Positions 15,769-24,342 of a stretch of 64,000 bases of DNA are shown here, piece by piece. The notes under the pieces are model-generated. The model saw nothing but the letters and a program-made list of their open reading frames with translations, had not been told where the DNA came from and ran no database searches. The stretch covers positions 4,968,501 through 5,032,500 of the forward strand of contig NZ_CP115484.1 in NCBI RefSeq assembly GCF_027627475.1, read 5' to 3'. The DNA is from Paenibacillus sp. SYP-B4298 (GTDB taxonomy: Bacteria; Bacillota; Bacilli; Paenibacillales; Paenibacillaceae). The position numbers were made by a program, and so were the translations under genes. Position 1 is the first letter of the stretch, and each line of letters starts with the position of its first letter.

Positions 15769-17001
15769 TCACGAAGAGATTATCTTCTCCATCCATCCAT
15801 CGCAGAGTTGATAGGATTTCGGTTTCTTACTCACGAGTTCAACGTATCCCTCTTGCACAAGGTAGTCCATGGCGTTATTAATCTTGTGTCTGGACCTATT
15901 GGTATAATTCATCACATCTTGCACCGATACGATATGATTCTCTGTTATGAATACATTGATCGTCAGTATCGAATATAAAATCTCTCTTGCATCGCCGTAA
16001 CCCTTCCATTTATCCTGTTTCATATATTCCCTGATCCTCTCAAGCTTGAGCAGACTAATTTCGAGATCATCAATGATACTCCGTTGCCCGGCAGAGAGCA
16101 ATTCCAGCATATGAATTAAATAGAAGGTCACTTCCCCTTGGTTCAAGGGGAAGGCTATGTCTTCTAATGCCCTGTAGTACGTGGATTTATCTTGGTTCAC
16201 TGCATAAGAAAATGTGATTGCTGAATATTTCTCCAGATAGCGTGACAGATAGCTCCCCACTAATAGCCGCCCTGTGCGCCCATTGCCATCATAGAATGGG
16301 TGAATATATTCATAATAATAATGGGCAACCATATACCGATATAATGGAGGATGAGACTCGTCCTTCAGATAATGAATGAGCGCTCCAAGAGACGCCGTAA
16401 TGTCCTTTTCAGAGCCTACACCAATGTGCGTTGTAACCTGACCATCGTTGATCTCAACACGGCCTCTTCTGAACAGCTCGCCATCCGGTTTATCCTCTGC
16501 TTCAATTTCATCGGCTACCAACTGATCGTAGAGGCTCCTGAAATCCTGTATCTTGTCAAATGGCTTGATGTGATCTATATAGAGGTACGTCTTGACGAGA
16601 CCGGTAAATCTTTTATGTTTAGCTTCCGGTTTTCTGACTTCACGTAGTGCTTCCTGCAGCTCCTTCTTCGTACTGCGCACACCTTCAATTTCATTATTGC
16701 TCTGAGCCTCATTAACAATGAGCTTATGGAAATAAGGCTCCACTACAAAGTCAGGAAGCTTGCTAATAAGTGAAGAGATTTCAGAGCTGTTCAATAAGAC
16801 CTCATTATTTAAGCTCATTAGGTCATGTGTATTTACATAAAACAGTTCAAATGATTCCGATGTATGGTGTCCTTTTCTGAAGCCCTTAATGAATAGGGAG
16901 GTTAGATAGCTGCCATAACCATTTCTTCTTTTGTGCAATTCTTCGGTGAACGATTCAGGATCTAATTTATAAAAAAGCTTAGCTAATTTTTGATACGTCA
17001 T
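15769..17001 (-). CDS. Fic/DOC family protein
   Basis: This 410-aa Fic enzyme would transfer AMP (or another nucleotide or phosphate group) to a target protein. The motif HPFYDGNGRTGR (about residues 234-245) carries the catalytic His and the phosphate-binding loop. Upstream, AQSNNEIEGVRSTKKE (about 100-115) matches the N-terminal inhibitory helix of self-controlled class II Fic proteins. The C-terminal 80 residues form a winged-helix-like domain (VSVQDVMNYTNRSRHKINNAM). The start is ATG 17001 after AGGGTGGTG. It stands alone with no antitoxin gene. Confidence 0.9.
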   Translation of the reverse strand: MTYQKLAKLFYKLDPESFTEELHKRRNGYGSYLTSLFIKGFRKGHHTSESFELFYVNTHDLMSLNNEVLLNSSEISSLISKLPDFVVEPYFHKLIVNEAQSNNEIEGVRSTKKELQEALREVRKPEAKHKRFTGLVKTYLYIDHIKPFDKIQDFRSLYDQLVADEIEAEDKPDGELFRRGRVEINDGQVTTHIGVGSEKDITASLGALIHYLKDESHPPLYRYMVAHYYYEYIHPFYDGNGRTGRLLVGSYLSRYLEKYSAITFSYAVNQDKSTYYRALEDIAFPLNQGEVTFYLIHMLELLSAGQRSIIDDLEISLLKLERIREYMKQDKWKGYGDAREILYSILTINVFITENHIVSVQDVMNYTNRSRHKINNAMDYLVQEGYVELVSKKPKSYQLCDGWMEKIISS

Positions 17002-17446
17002 CGTGTTCACCACCCTATTTTCAAAAACTGAGACCTTTTTAAATTATAGTTCCAATATACCCCCAATTCAAATGAAATATTCACGTTTTTGAGAACATTG
17101 TTAATGCGGGATTCGTGAAAGTACAAACAAGAGGATTAGAGATTATTACGACAAAAAAAGAAAAGAGGCCAAGCCATACAAGGTTGTCGTAATCGCTTGC
17201 GCCAACAAGCTTCTCCATCACGTGTACACCATCCTTAGTAAAAGCCAGCCCTACAAAAACTACAACCATATTTACTCATAACCTTCACGCAAATGATGGA
17301 CAAGTATTTGCTGGTTTTTGTGTTCTAAGACTTTTTCTATTCTTTTCTAGAAGAATTCATTTTCAGAGTTTATAAAAGTATCTAGTTATGCTACTCTGGA
17401 AAAAATCGGATTAGTACTCATAAATTATATTGAGGGGTGTATCACA
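17002..17446. other. Intergenic region without a supported gene
   Basis: A 62-codon minus-strand frame (17081-17269) with a hydrophobic stretch LVWLGLFSFFVVII has no ribosome site or family match. Nothing else was recognised. Confidence 0.4.
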
Positions 17447-17473
17447 ATAGCATTTGATACTAAAAAAGTAAAA

Positions 17474-18235
17474 TTGTATAGTAAACAGACTTCTAAGAAA
17501 CAGTTAACCAGTAGCGATAGCTTTATTTTAGAACAATTATCTGAAACATTGCATGAAACAGAACAGCTAGTACAGACCTTTAATCTGGGTGATAGTATTC
17601 CCTTCTTGATTTGGAATAACTTATTGAATAAACACACACTTAATGGATCAAAAAAAGATACCTATCAAAAGAATGCAAATGGTATCCCCATTCGGTTTGC
17701 AAGAGGTAGAAAAGTTACAATCGATTTCGGGTACGGTATTGATCGAGAATTGTTTCAACCCCATCCTGCTATTGTACTTGCTGACTATCAGGAATTGATG
17801 GCGGTCGTTCCTACAACATCAGATGATGGATCTGTGTTTCATGATGAGGTAAAGAAAGCCATCATTCGTGTTCCAAGTGACGCTGTCGAAAACTCTGCCA
17901 GCTACCCGATATTTCCAAGAAATACGGTTATAAATCTGCATCAAATCAGAGTTGTGTCCAAAAATAGAATAATATCGGATTTAAGATGTAACGTGAAAGA
18001 CTATAGGGTTCCAGACCACATCATTGACGAGCTCAATGAATATTTTCCATTCCCGGTACTAAAGCATAAAGACCATTTACTTAGAGCGATTGAAATGAAA
18101 TTAGCACAACTACTTTCACCTGATTCCTTGCATGAAATCAAGCGACTACAAAATCAAGTCGAAAACCTGAATTATATAATCGCCAAGCTTACTCATGAAT
18201 TGTCAAGAAAAGAGGCGGCAACTGGCAACGAATAA
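17474..18235 (+). CDS. PemK/MazF-family toxin-like protein
   Basis: The 253-aa product has a central PemK/MazF-fold domain (about 75-190): PIRFARGRKVTIDFG, HPAIVLADYQELMAVVPTT and INLHQIRVVSKNRII fit the beta-barrel RNase fold. A C-terminal coiled coil follows (IKRLQNQVENLNYIIAKLTH). The TTG start at 17474 lacks a ribosome site. The frame stays open upstream to an ATA at 17447 (IAFDTKKVK) placed nine bases after GAGGGG, so a rare start or a mutated ATG is possible. No antitoxin gene is adjacent. Confidence 0.75.
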   Translation: MYSKQTSKKQLTSSDSFILEQLSETLHETEQLVQTFNLGDSIPFLIWNNLLNKHTLNGSKKDTYQKNANGIPIRFARGRKVTIDFGYGIDRELFQPHPAIVLADYQELMAVVPTTSDDGSVFHDEVKKAIIRVPSDAVENSASYPIFPRNTVINLHQIRVVSKNRIISDLRCNVKDYRVPDHIIDELNEYFPFPVLKHKDHLLRAIEMKLAQLLSPDSLHEIKRLQNQVENLNYIIAKLTHELSRKEAATGNE

Positions 18236-18256
18236 ATTTGTATAGAAAAGTTATTG

Positions 18257-18285
18257 TTGACACATCAAAATATTATTGATAGTAT
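18257..18285 (+). promoter_or_regulatory. Strong sigma-A-type promoter
   Basis: TTGACA (18257-18262), 17 bases, TAGTAT (18280-18285). It begins 22 bases after the PemK-like stop codon and drives the short transcript that ends at 18424. Confidence 0.65.
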
Positions 18286-18291
18286 AAGTTT

Positions 18292-18424
18292 AGGTATTAT
18301 CCTATATTCCCCGCCAACAATGTTGGTTGTGGTGATCTTCTGCACGTGTTTTATATTTTACATGTATCGCCGTTACCTGAGGGTAATTGTGCAGATTCTA
18401 AAAAGCCCCTTTTGGGGCTTTTTT
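18292..18424 (+). ncRNA. Candidate small RNA of about 130 nt
   Basis: The stretch is bounded by a good promoter and a strong terminator. A frame inside it (from ATG 18319, MLVVVIFCTCFIFYMYRRYL) encodes a hydrophobic peptide but runs through the terminator and lacks a ribosome site, so an RNA product seems likelier. A membrane-peptide mRNA is the alternative. Confidence 0.4.
18400..18424 (+). terminator. Terminator of the candidate small RNA
   Basis: AAAAAGCCCC, loop TTTT, GGGGCTTTTTT. Confidence 0.85.
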
Positions 18425-18472
18425 CCTTTTGGTCGAAGCCTCATTTAGTCGAAAGCATAAATCCTAAACTAC

Positions 18473-18510
18473 AAGCTGATTCCTGAACTTTACAGGAGTC
18501 AGCTTGTTTA
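18473..18510 (+). terminator. Second hairpin, possible terminator
   Basis: AAGCTGATTCCTG (18473-18485) pairs with CAGGAGTCAGCTT (18493-18505) with one mismatch, followed by GTTTAATT. Confidence 0.5.
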
Positions 18511-18541
18511 ATTCCTATTGCGCGCTTCAGCCCCGGCCAGG

Positions 18542-18590
18542 TTGTCCTTCATATATCAGTTCTAGACGCCCATTTTCCCCAAATCTGTTG
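18542..18590. repeat. Partial third copy of the antisense-RNA promoter region repeat
   Basis: This stretch resembles the outer flank of the repeats at 15690-15735 and 20644-20690 (CCTTCAxATxTCAGTTCT, CGCC, CCCCAxAT). The -10 and RNA parts are missing. Confidence 0.4.
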
Positions 18591-18669
18591 ATTTCTCATC
18601 TCCAATATCATTAATTTGGTATTTACTTTATAATTGAACCTAATTAACCACTCAGAGAAGGGGATCATG

Positions 18670-20517
18670 ATGAGAAATAAATGGATGAATGGATTATCTT
18701 TGCTGTTATTATGGTTTGCCAGTATACCTTTTTCAGCCGCTGTATCTGCTGAAGCTCCGCGAGTTCCCATCAAAGATATTCAGACGCATTATTGGAGCAC
18801 AGCCGCTCAAAGCAAGCTTCAACCCAAGCAAGATAGCGATATGTGGAATGAAGAAGATTCAAAATTCGGGTTACGCAGCTATCCGGGTTTACGTTATTTC
18901 CTCAGTGAATTGACAGTCTCTGCACCTGCGAATTTTTTGCTTTATGAAAATGGAGAGCTATGGTTCTCTACAGATGTTAATTTTAGTGAAAACAGCTTCT
19001 CCAAAATAATGAGCAATGTGAAGTCCATATCACAAATTACCGTTCCCTTCTACAAATCGCGGGAGCTCGTGGAGACCAAAATTAGTAACAATCAATTTAG
19101 TCAATATGAACCTCGTGTTGACTCCGAACAGATAGAGACAGTACAGCTATCGACGATCCTGACTAACGATGGTGCGCTATATATTATGGGCGGTCCTAGT
19201 GAGATTCCACTGACAAACAGGAACTTAACTATCGAAAATTCGGATATAGAATCACGACAATATAGTGGCAACTCTCTTTATAATAGGGATATTCTAACCA
19301 CGATATCGATAGACATGATCTTCCCATTCAGTTATCAAGCAAGCCCTAATACATTCATCAAGATCGCTGACAATATAGACTATATTGATCCCTACTACTA
19401 CTATTCTGAAACGTTACATCATGGCATCGGCGCATCGAGAGAATCACAAGAAGAAACCGGAGAGAAAGGATTCTTCATTGATAAGTCGGGCAAAGCCTAC
19501 CTTGGTTTTCCGGGACAGACCAGCTCCAATACGTTAGCGAATCAGAATCTGGTGAATTATATCCCCTACGATAAAATTATGTTGCTAGAAGATGGCACAC
19601 TTTATCGTGATAATACTAAAGTCAGTCATAATATTAAAGATTTCACATCCAAATTATATTTATTAAATGATGGAACCCTATATGATTATGAGCATCATCT
19701 GGTTGATCGAGATGTGAAGGCTATTTACAAATCCTTATATCATGCAGATGGAGAGCTCTATCTGTATGATTATGATTATTATATCAAATCCGATGATAGC
19801 CTTTGGGGTGGAGACTGGACGGGTTACAGCAAACTAATGGATGATGTCGCCGGCATCTTCCAGGTGTATGCAGTCAGAACGAATGGTGATGCTTACGCAA
19901 TTGAAGAGAGTGCGAACGGATCACTCTTGCCTAAGAAAATAATGAATGGAAACGGGTTAACACCCGCACCAGCAGCTAAGGTGCATGCGGGGAGAATATT
20001 CAAGGATGCCTCCAACTGGGCACTTGTTGATCTGCGTTCAGCTAGAACCTCCGGACTTACACTTCCGGTTCAGGATTTAAGCTATAACCAGGCCATAACC
20101 CGTGAGAAGTTCTGTGAAATTACAGTTAAACTATATGAGCAATTAGCCCAGAAATCAGCACCTTTATCCAGTAAGAATACTTTCGAGGATACGAACAATC
20201 CTGAAATACTGAAAGCCTATGAATTAGGCATTGTTAAGGGCACTTCAGAGACTATGTTCTCTCCTCAAGCTAAAATTACACGTGAAGAAGTAGCCACAAT
20301 GTTAAAGCGCACTGTAGATAAAGCAGGGAAATCATTACAACAAGGCAGTGCTAAAAAGTTCTCCGACCAGGCTCAGATTTCTAGCTGGGCACGGGATGCT
20401 GTAAGCGCCATGTCTGCCGCGAATATTGTGAAGGGGCTGAGTGAAGCTACATTTGCCCCAAAACAGAATACGACGATTGAGCAGGCTGTTATTATGGCTA
20501 ATCGATTAGTGAAGTAG
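18670..20517 (+). CDS. SLH-domain surface protein
   Basis: This 615-aa exported protein has a signal peptide (LSLLLLWFASIPFSAAVSA). A long middle region has RCC1-like repeated short strands (NDGTLYDYEHHL, HADGELYLYDYD, RTNGDAYAIEES), and the C-terminus has S-layer homology repeats (ITREKFCEITVKLYEQ, ITREEVATMLKRT, TIEQAVIMANRLVK) that would hold it to pyruvylated cell-wall polymer. ATG 18670 is chosen because AAGGGG lies six bases before it; an ATG at 18667 is adjacent. Its ligand is unknown. Confidence 0.88.
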   Translation: MRNKWMNGLSLLLLWFASIPFSAAVSAEAPRVPIKDIQTHYWSTAAQSKLQPKQDSDMWNEEDSKFGLRSYPGLRYFLSELTVSAPANFLLYENGELWFSTDVNFSENSFSKIMSNVKSISQITVPFYKSRELVETKISNNQFSQYEPRVDSEQIETVQLSTILTNDGALYIMGGPSEIPLTNRNLTIENSDIESRQYSGNSLYNRDILTTISIDMIFPFSYQASPNTFIKIADNIDYIDPYYYYSETLHHGIGASRESQEETGEKGFFIDKSGKAYLGFPGQTSSNTLANQNLVNYIPYDKIMLLEDGTLYRDNTKVSHNIKDFTSKLYLLNDGTLYDYEHHLVDRDVKAIYKSLYHADGELYLYDYDYYIKSDDSLWGGDWTGYSKLMDDVAGIFQVYAVRTNGDAYAIEESANGSLLPKKIMNGNGLTPAPAAKVHAGRIFKDASNWALVDLRSARTSGLTLPVQDLSYNQAITREKFCEITVKLYEQLAQKSAPLSSKNTFEDTNNPEILKAYELGIVKGTSETMFSPQAKITREEVATMLKRTVDKAGKSLQQGSAKKFSDQAQISSWARDAVSAMSAANIVKGLSEATFAPKQNTTIEQAVIMANRLVK

Positions 20518-20556
20518 CTTGTAATACGAGTTCAATCGGATCAGAAATGAACATAC

Positions 20557-20616
20557 TCGGGGTTTCCCACCAAATAATGTTATGCAGGAGAGCGCAGGCG
20601 CGCTCTCCTTATTTCT
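20557..20616 (-). ncRNA. Toxin-less paralog of the antisense RNA
   Basis: The sequence matches 15603-15662: conserved GGGTTTCCCACC and ATGTT segments (plus strand) flank a 9-bp stem (20587-20595 with 20600-20608) whose bases differ from the other copy but still pair perfectly. A promoter precedes it on the minus strand. No toxin gene lies beside it; its RNA would run toward the 3' end of the SLH gene. The 3' end of the RNA is not defined. Confidence 0.5.
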
Positions 20617-20622
20617 ATTATG

Positions 20623-20650
20623 AGCATACCCTAATCAGGGTACCCTTCAA
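20623..20650 (-). promoter_or_regulatory. Promoter of the paralogous antisense RNA
   Basis: Minus strand TTGAAG (20645-20650), 16 bases, TATGCT (20623-20628). Confidence 0.55.
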
Positions 20651-20704
20651 TATTTCAGTTCTCCACGCCAACCTTCCCCATATCAGCTATGTTGCATTAA
20701 TCGT

Positions 20705-20737
20705 GAAGCCGGACTTAGCCCCGGCTTCCTTTTTTAT
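20705..20737 (+). terminator. Terminator downstream of the SLH gene
   Basis: GAAGCCGG pairs with CCGGCTTC, followed by CTTTTTTAT on the plus strand. The stem overlaps the end of the facing small membrane protein gene. Confidence 0.75.
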
Positions 20738-20897
20738 AAACAACGGATATAAGGTTACATGCAATCCCAATAATCATTAAGATGATTCCAATCATTACAT
20801 AAGGGTCAAGTTCTTCGATAATGAAGAAGGATAGACCTACAGCAAACAAGAGTATTCCCATATACATCAGCCATTTTCCTATCGAGACATTATTCAT
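20715..20897 (-). CDS. Small two-helix membrane protein
   Basis: The 60-aa protein starts MNNVSIGKWLMYMG after an AGGGGAG ribosome site. Two membrane helices (YMGILLFAVGLSFFII and YVMIGIILMIIGIACNLISV) are joined by an acidic turn EELDP; the tail is basic. No family is recognised. Confidence 0.65.
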   Translation of the reverse strand: MNNVSIGKWLMYMGILLFAVGLSFFIIEELDPYVMIGIILMIIGIACNLISVVYKKGSRG

Positions 20898-21123
20898 TTT
20901 GTTCTCCCCTCTCTACTCTACTAAATTAACATTCCAGCTTACATTTTTACCACTTATAGTATATCCGATCTGGGTTATTGAACAAAATCCATTGCCTGTG
21001 CCCCTTCCCCCAACACGCTAATATCCTACCCTAATGTTAAGTCTATCTCCTATCTTACCGTCCTCTGGCGCCCTACAATAAAAGAGCAAGATCATTGTAA
21101 GCGAATTCAAGGAGGGCATACAG

Positions 21124-22464
21124 ATGAATACATGGTGGGCCAGATCAACAACCTTTGCGCTGATTCTGACATTGCTGGCGGGCTGCTCAAGCGGCGGCGG
21201 GGCTAGCACGGGCAGCAGCGAGACGCCGGGGAACAGCTCCTCCAGCAGCGGCGAGAAGAAAAGCCTGACCTTCTGGATGAAGAAGCAGATGTTCGACGCG
21301 CAGAACAAAATGATCGAGGAACGCGCCAAGCAGTTCGGCGAGGAAAATCAAGTCAATGTCAACATCGAATTTATCGCCTATGAGGATTTCTATCCGAAAT
21401 GGTCGGCAGCCATCGAGTCGAGCACACCACCGGATGTCTCATTCTTCGGCTACCAGGAGGTCGGGCAATTCTACGGCCGCGATGTGCTGGAGGATGTGAG
21501 CGATCTGGTCGCCAAGGTGGAGCAGTCTAACGGCGAGATTCAGAGCAGCCTCAAGCAGGCCATCTCCTTCGAGGGCAAGCAATACGCGGTGCCGTTCTGG
21601 ACGGAATCGACAGCGCTCTACTACCGCAAGGACCTGCTGCAAGCCGCAGGCTACAGCGAGCCGCCTAAGACCTGGGATGAATTCCGCGAGATGGCGGCGA
21701 AGCTGACCGATACCTCCAAGGGCATCTATGGCGCTGGCATGGGCTACGGCAAGGGCAATTCCGATGCCGAATGGCTGACACGCGCCATCATCTGGTCGTT
21801 CGGCGGGTCGCTCGACACCAAGGATGGCTCCACCGTCATCGTCAACACGCCGGAGACGGTCAAGGCGGTACAGTTCATCCGTGATATCTTCAAGCAAGAC
21901 GGCAGCACTCCGCCTAGCTCCATCGGCTGGGATGACAGCGGCAACAACAAGTCGTACCTGAGCGGCCAGTCCGCGATGATCTTCAATGTCGGCAGCCTGA
22001 TCGGCACACTGAAGAACGATAACCCTGAGCTGTACGAGAAGACAGGCATCGCCATGCTCCCTGCTGGCCCTGCCGGAACGTTCATCCCAGGCATCAGCAA
22101 CAATCTGGGCATCTTCAAGGCTTCCGCCAACAAGGAGCTGGCTCGTGAATTCATCGCGTACATGACCAACATCGACTGGTATGGCGAATGGGTACTGAAC
22201 GGCGCCCCGCTGACCGGCCCGATCTATACGAAGCTGGCTGACGAGGCCGTATGGAAGGAAGAGAAGAACAAGGGCTTCGTCGACTCCATCCAGAACTTTG
22301 CGTTCCTCGGCTTCCCAGGCGCCTACAATCCGAAGGCCGGGGAAGTATACAATCTGCGGTATGTCAATGACATGTTCCAGAAGATGCTGCTGGAGGATAG
22401 CTACACCCCGGAGACAGCGGTGAAGGATCTGCAAGCGAGCATCGAGAGCGTATACAGCAAGTAG
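21124..22464 (+). CDS. Sugar ABC transporter substrate-binding lipoprotein (operon A)
   Basis: This 446-aa type 1 extracellular solute-binding protein captures the substrate outside the cell and passes it to the two permeases downstream. The signal peptide ends in lipobox LLAGC, followed by a Ser/Gly linker and the fold with TESTALYYRKDLLQAAGY and PPKTWDEF, typical of CUT1 binding proteins. The ribosome site AAGGAGGG is strong. It is the first gene of a five-gene operon with no local regulator and no ATPase, so it likely shares a multi-purpose MsmX-type ATPase. Confidence 0.93.
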   Translation: MNTWWARSTTFALILTLLAGCSSGGGASTGSSETPGNSSSSSGEKKSLTFWMKKQMFDAQNKMIEERAKQFGEENQVNVNIEFIAYEDFYPKWSAAIESSTPPDVSFFGYQEVGQFYGRDVLEDVSDLVAKVEQSNGEIQSSLKQAISFEGKQYAVPFWTESTALYYRKDLLQAAGYSEPPKTWDEFREMAAKLTDTSKGIYGAGMGYGKGNSDAEWLTRAIIWSFGGSLDTKDGSTVIVNTPETVKAVQFIRDIFKQDGSTPPSSIGWDDSGNNKSYLSGQSAMIFNVGSLIGTLKNDNPELYEKTGIAMLPAGPAGTFIPGISNNLGIFKASANKELAREFIAYMTNIDWYGEWVLNGAPLTGPIYTKLADEAVWKEEKNKGFVDSIQNFAFLGFPGAYNPKAGEVYNLRYVNDMFQKMLLEDSYTPETAVKDLQASIESVYSK

Positions 22465-22499
22465 AACGTAAGTTCACCCTGGCAAGACGTCTCGCAACC

Positions 22500-22612
22500 G
22501 TTCCATAGCAGACGTCATTCATAAGTCCGATTACAAGTGAATTCACAGCGATTCATAGCATTCTTGGCATTCTTAGCAACTCATAGCATAGCAATTCATA
22601 GCAATTCATAAG
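22500..22612 (+). repeat. Degenerate short direct repeats between SBP and permease genes
   Basis: ATTCATAGCA-like units recur about six times (strongest at 22550-22610). They may affect mRNA stability or spacing; no hairpin terminator is present. Confidence 0.4.
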
Positions 22613-22624
22613 GCGGTGCTACTC

Positions 22625-23497
22625 ATGAGACATTCATCCGGCAGCAAGCTGGCTTACGTTCTGATGAGCCCCGTACTGATCTATTTGTTAGCGGTGATGG
22701 CCCTCCCCTTCGGGTGGGCCGTCTATCTTAGCCTGACAAACAAGACAGTCGGCGTTCCAGAGGTTTTCGTCGGCATGCAAAACTATATCGATCTCGCCAA
22801 GGACTCCCTGTTCTGGCGGGCCGTCTGGAACACCTTCGTATTCACCATGATTGCGGTCATTCTAAAGGCCGTATTCGGCATGATCATGGCACTCGTGCTG
22901 AATGAGAAGATCGTGGCGCGCAATCTGTTCCGGGTGCTGCTGTTTCTGCCGTGGACGATCCCGACCATCGTATCGGTGTTCACCTGGCAATGGATCTACT
23001 CCGATGTCGGCGGCGTGCTGAACTTCCTGCTGATGAAGAGCGGACTCATCAGCCAGCCGGTCGGATGGCTGGCTGCACCCGATCTGGCGATGCTGTCGGT
23101 CATTATGGTCAATGTATGGCGCGGCATCCCGTTTATGGGCATCGCCATCCTGGCGGGTCTGCAGACCGTGTCCACCGAGATCTATGAGGCGGCGATGCTC
23201 GATGGAGCCGGAGCGATCAAACGCTTCTTCTATATGACCCTGCCCTCGATCAAGGAGGTCACCATACTCGCCTCTGTTATTACGACGATCTGGACGCTCA
23301 ATGATTTTGAGATTATATGGCTGCTTACCCGCGGCGGGCCGAACAACGGCACACAGGTACTGTCCACGCTCAGCTACACCGTAGGCTTCCTGAACATGAA
23401 TCTCGGCAAGGCCATCGCGACCTCCATTATCACGTTGCCGCCGCTGATCATGCTCATCAACTATGTCACCAAGCGCTCGCTGTCATCTGACAACTAA
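22625..23497 (+). CDS. Sugar ABC transporter permease, MalF-type (operon A)
   Basis: This 290-aa inner-membrane permease has six helices. The EAA loop that docks the ATPase reads EIYEAAMLDGAGAIKRFFYMTLP (about 190-212). The ATG at 22625 follows AAGGCGGTG; a GTG nine bases earlier is less likely. It pairs with the next gene as the heterodimeric channel. Confidence 0.92.
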   Translation: MRHSSGSKLAYVLMSPVLIYLLAVMALPFGWAVYLSLTNKTVGVPEVFVGMQNYIDLAKDSLFWRAVWNTFVFTMIAVILKAVFGMIMALVLNEKIVARNLFRVLLFLPWTIPTIVSVFTWQWIYSDVGGVLNFLLMKSGLISQPVGWLAAPDLAMLSVIMVNVWRGIPFMGIAILAGLQTVSTEIYEAAMLDGAGAIKRFFYMTLPSIKEVTILASVITTIWTLNDFEIIWLLTRGGPNNGTQVLSTLSYTVGFLNMNLGKAIATSIITLPPLIMLINYVTKRSLSSDN

Positions 23498-23513
23498 AGG
23501 AGGGATCATCACG

Positions 23514-24341
23514 ATGAAAAATTCGGCAGGCAAGCAGATTGTTGTCTACACTACACTCGTTCTATTGCTCGTATTTGCGTTGTTTCCATTGTATTGGATG
23601 ATCGTCACCTCCTTTAAGTCCAATGGCGAGATCTATTCTATGACCCCGTCCTTCTGGCCGGAGAGCTTCTCGGGAACTGCCTATGACAAGCTGATTCACG
23701 AGAAGGACTTTCTCATCAATATCAAAAACAGCCTGATCGTCTCGCTGGTCGTCTCCCTGTTCTCGATCATCGTCAGCATGCTGGCAGCCTATGCCATCTC
23801 CAAGCTGCATTTTCGGGGCAAAGGGCTGATCTCCAAGAGCATTCTATATGCCTACCTGATGCCTAGAGCGGTGCTGTTCATCCCGCTGTACATGGTCGTT
23901 ACACTGCTCGGCGCAAGCAATTCCATCTACGGGCTGATGCTCATCTATCCGACCATCACGATTCCGTATGCAACCTGGATGCTGATCTCGTATTTTAAGT
24001 CGATTCCGACCGAGATTGAGGAGGCCGCAATGATCGACGGCTGCTCACGGGTAAGCACGATGCTGAAAATTATCTTCCCGCTGTCGGCGCCCGGCATTGC
24101 CGCCACCTTCATCTTCTCCTTCACCCTCTGCTGGAGTGAATACCTGTATGCGCTGGTCGTTATTACGAAGGGGACGGACAAGACGATTACGCTCGGGCTG
24201 TCGGATATGATCGTGGGTGATGTATTTGCCTGGGGGCCGCTCATGGGCGGCTCGATTATCGCATCGGTTCCGGTCATCATTATGTATCTGTTCACATCAA
24301 AATATATGGTCAGCGGCATGACCGTGGGAGGCGTGAAATAA
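23514..24341 (+). CDS. Sugar ABC transporter permease, MalG-type (operon A)
   Basis: This 275-aa permease has six helices and EAA loop EIEEAAMIDGCSRVSTMLKI. It ends TVGGVK, the typical GGVK-type end of CUT1 permeases. The ribosome site is AAAGGAGGG. The stop at 24341 is one base before the ATG of the following dehydrogenase, so translation is coupled. Confidence 0.93.
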   Translation: MKNSAGKQIVVYTTLVLLLVFALFPLYWMIVTSFKSNGEIYSMTPSFWPESFSGTAYDKLIHEKDFLINIKNSLIVSLVVSLFSIIVSMLAAYAISKLHFRGKGLISKSILYAYLMPRAVLFIPLYMVVTLLGASNSIYGLMLIYPTITIPYATWMLISYFKSIPTEIEEAAMIDGCSRVSTMLKIIFPLSAPGIAATFIFSFTLCWSEYLYALVVITKGTDKTITLGLSDMIVGDVFAWGPLMGGSIIASVPVIIMYLFTSKYMVSGMTVGGVK

Positions 24342-24342
24342 G

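Noticed and set aside
17081-17269. 62-codon hydrophobic minus-strand frame as a membrane toxin
   Set aside because: No ribosome site, no promoter and no similarity to known small toxins.
21439-22434. 331-codon minus-strand frame
   Set aside because: Antisense shadow of the lipoprotein gene with biased composition.
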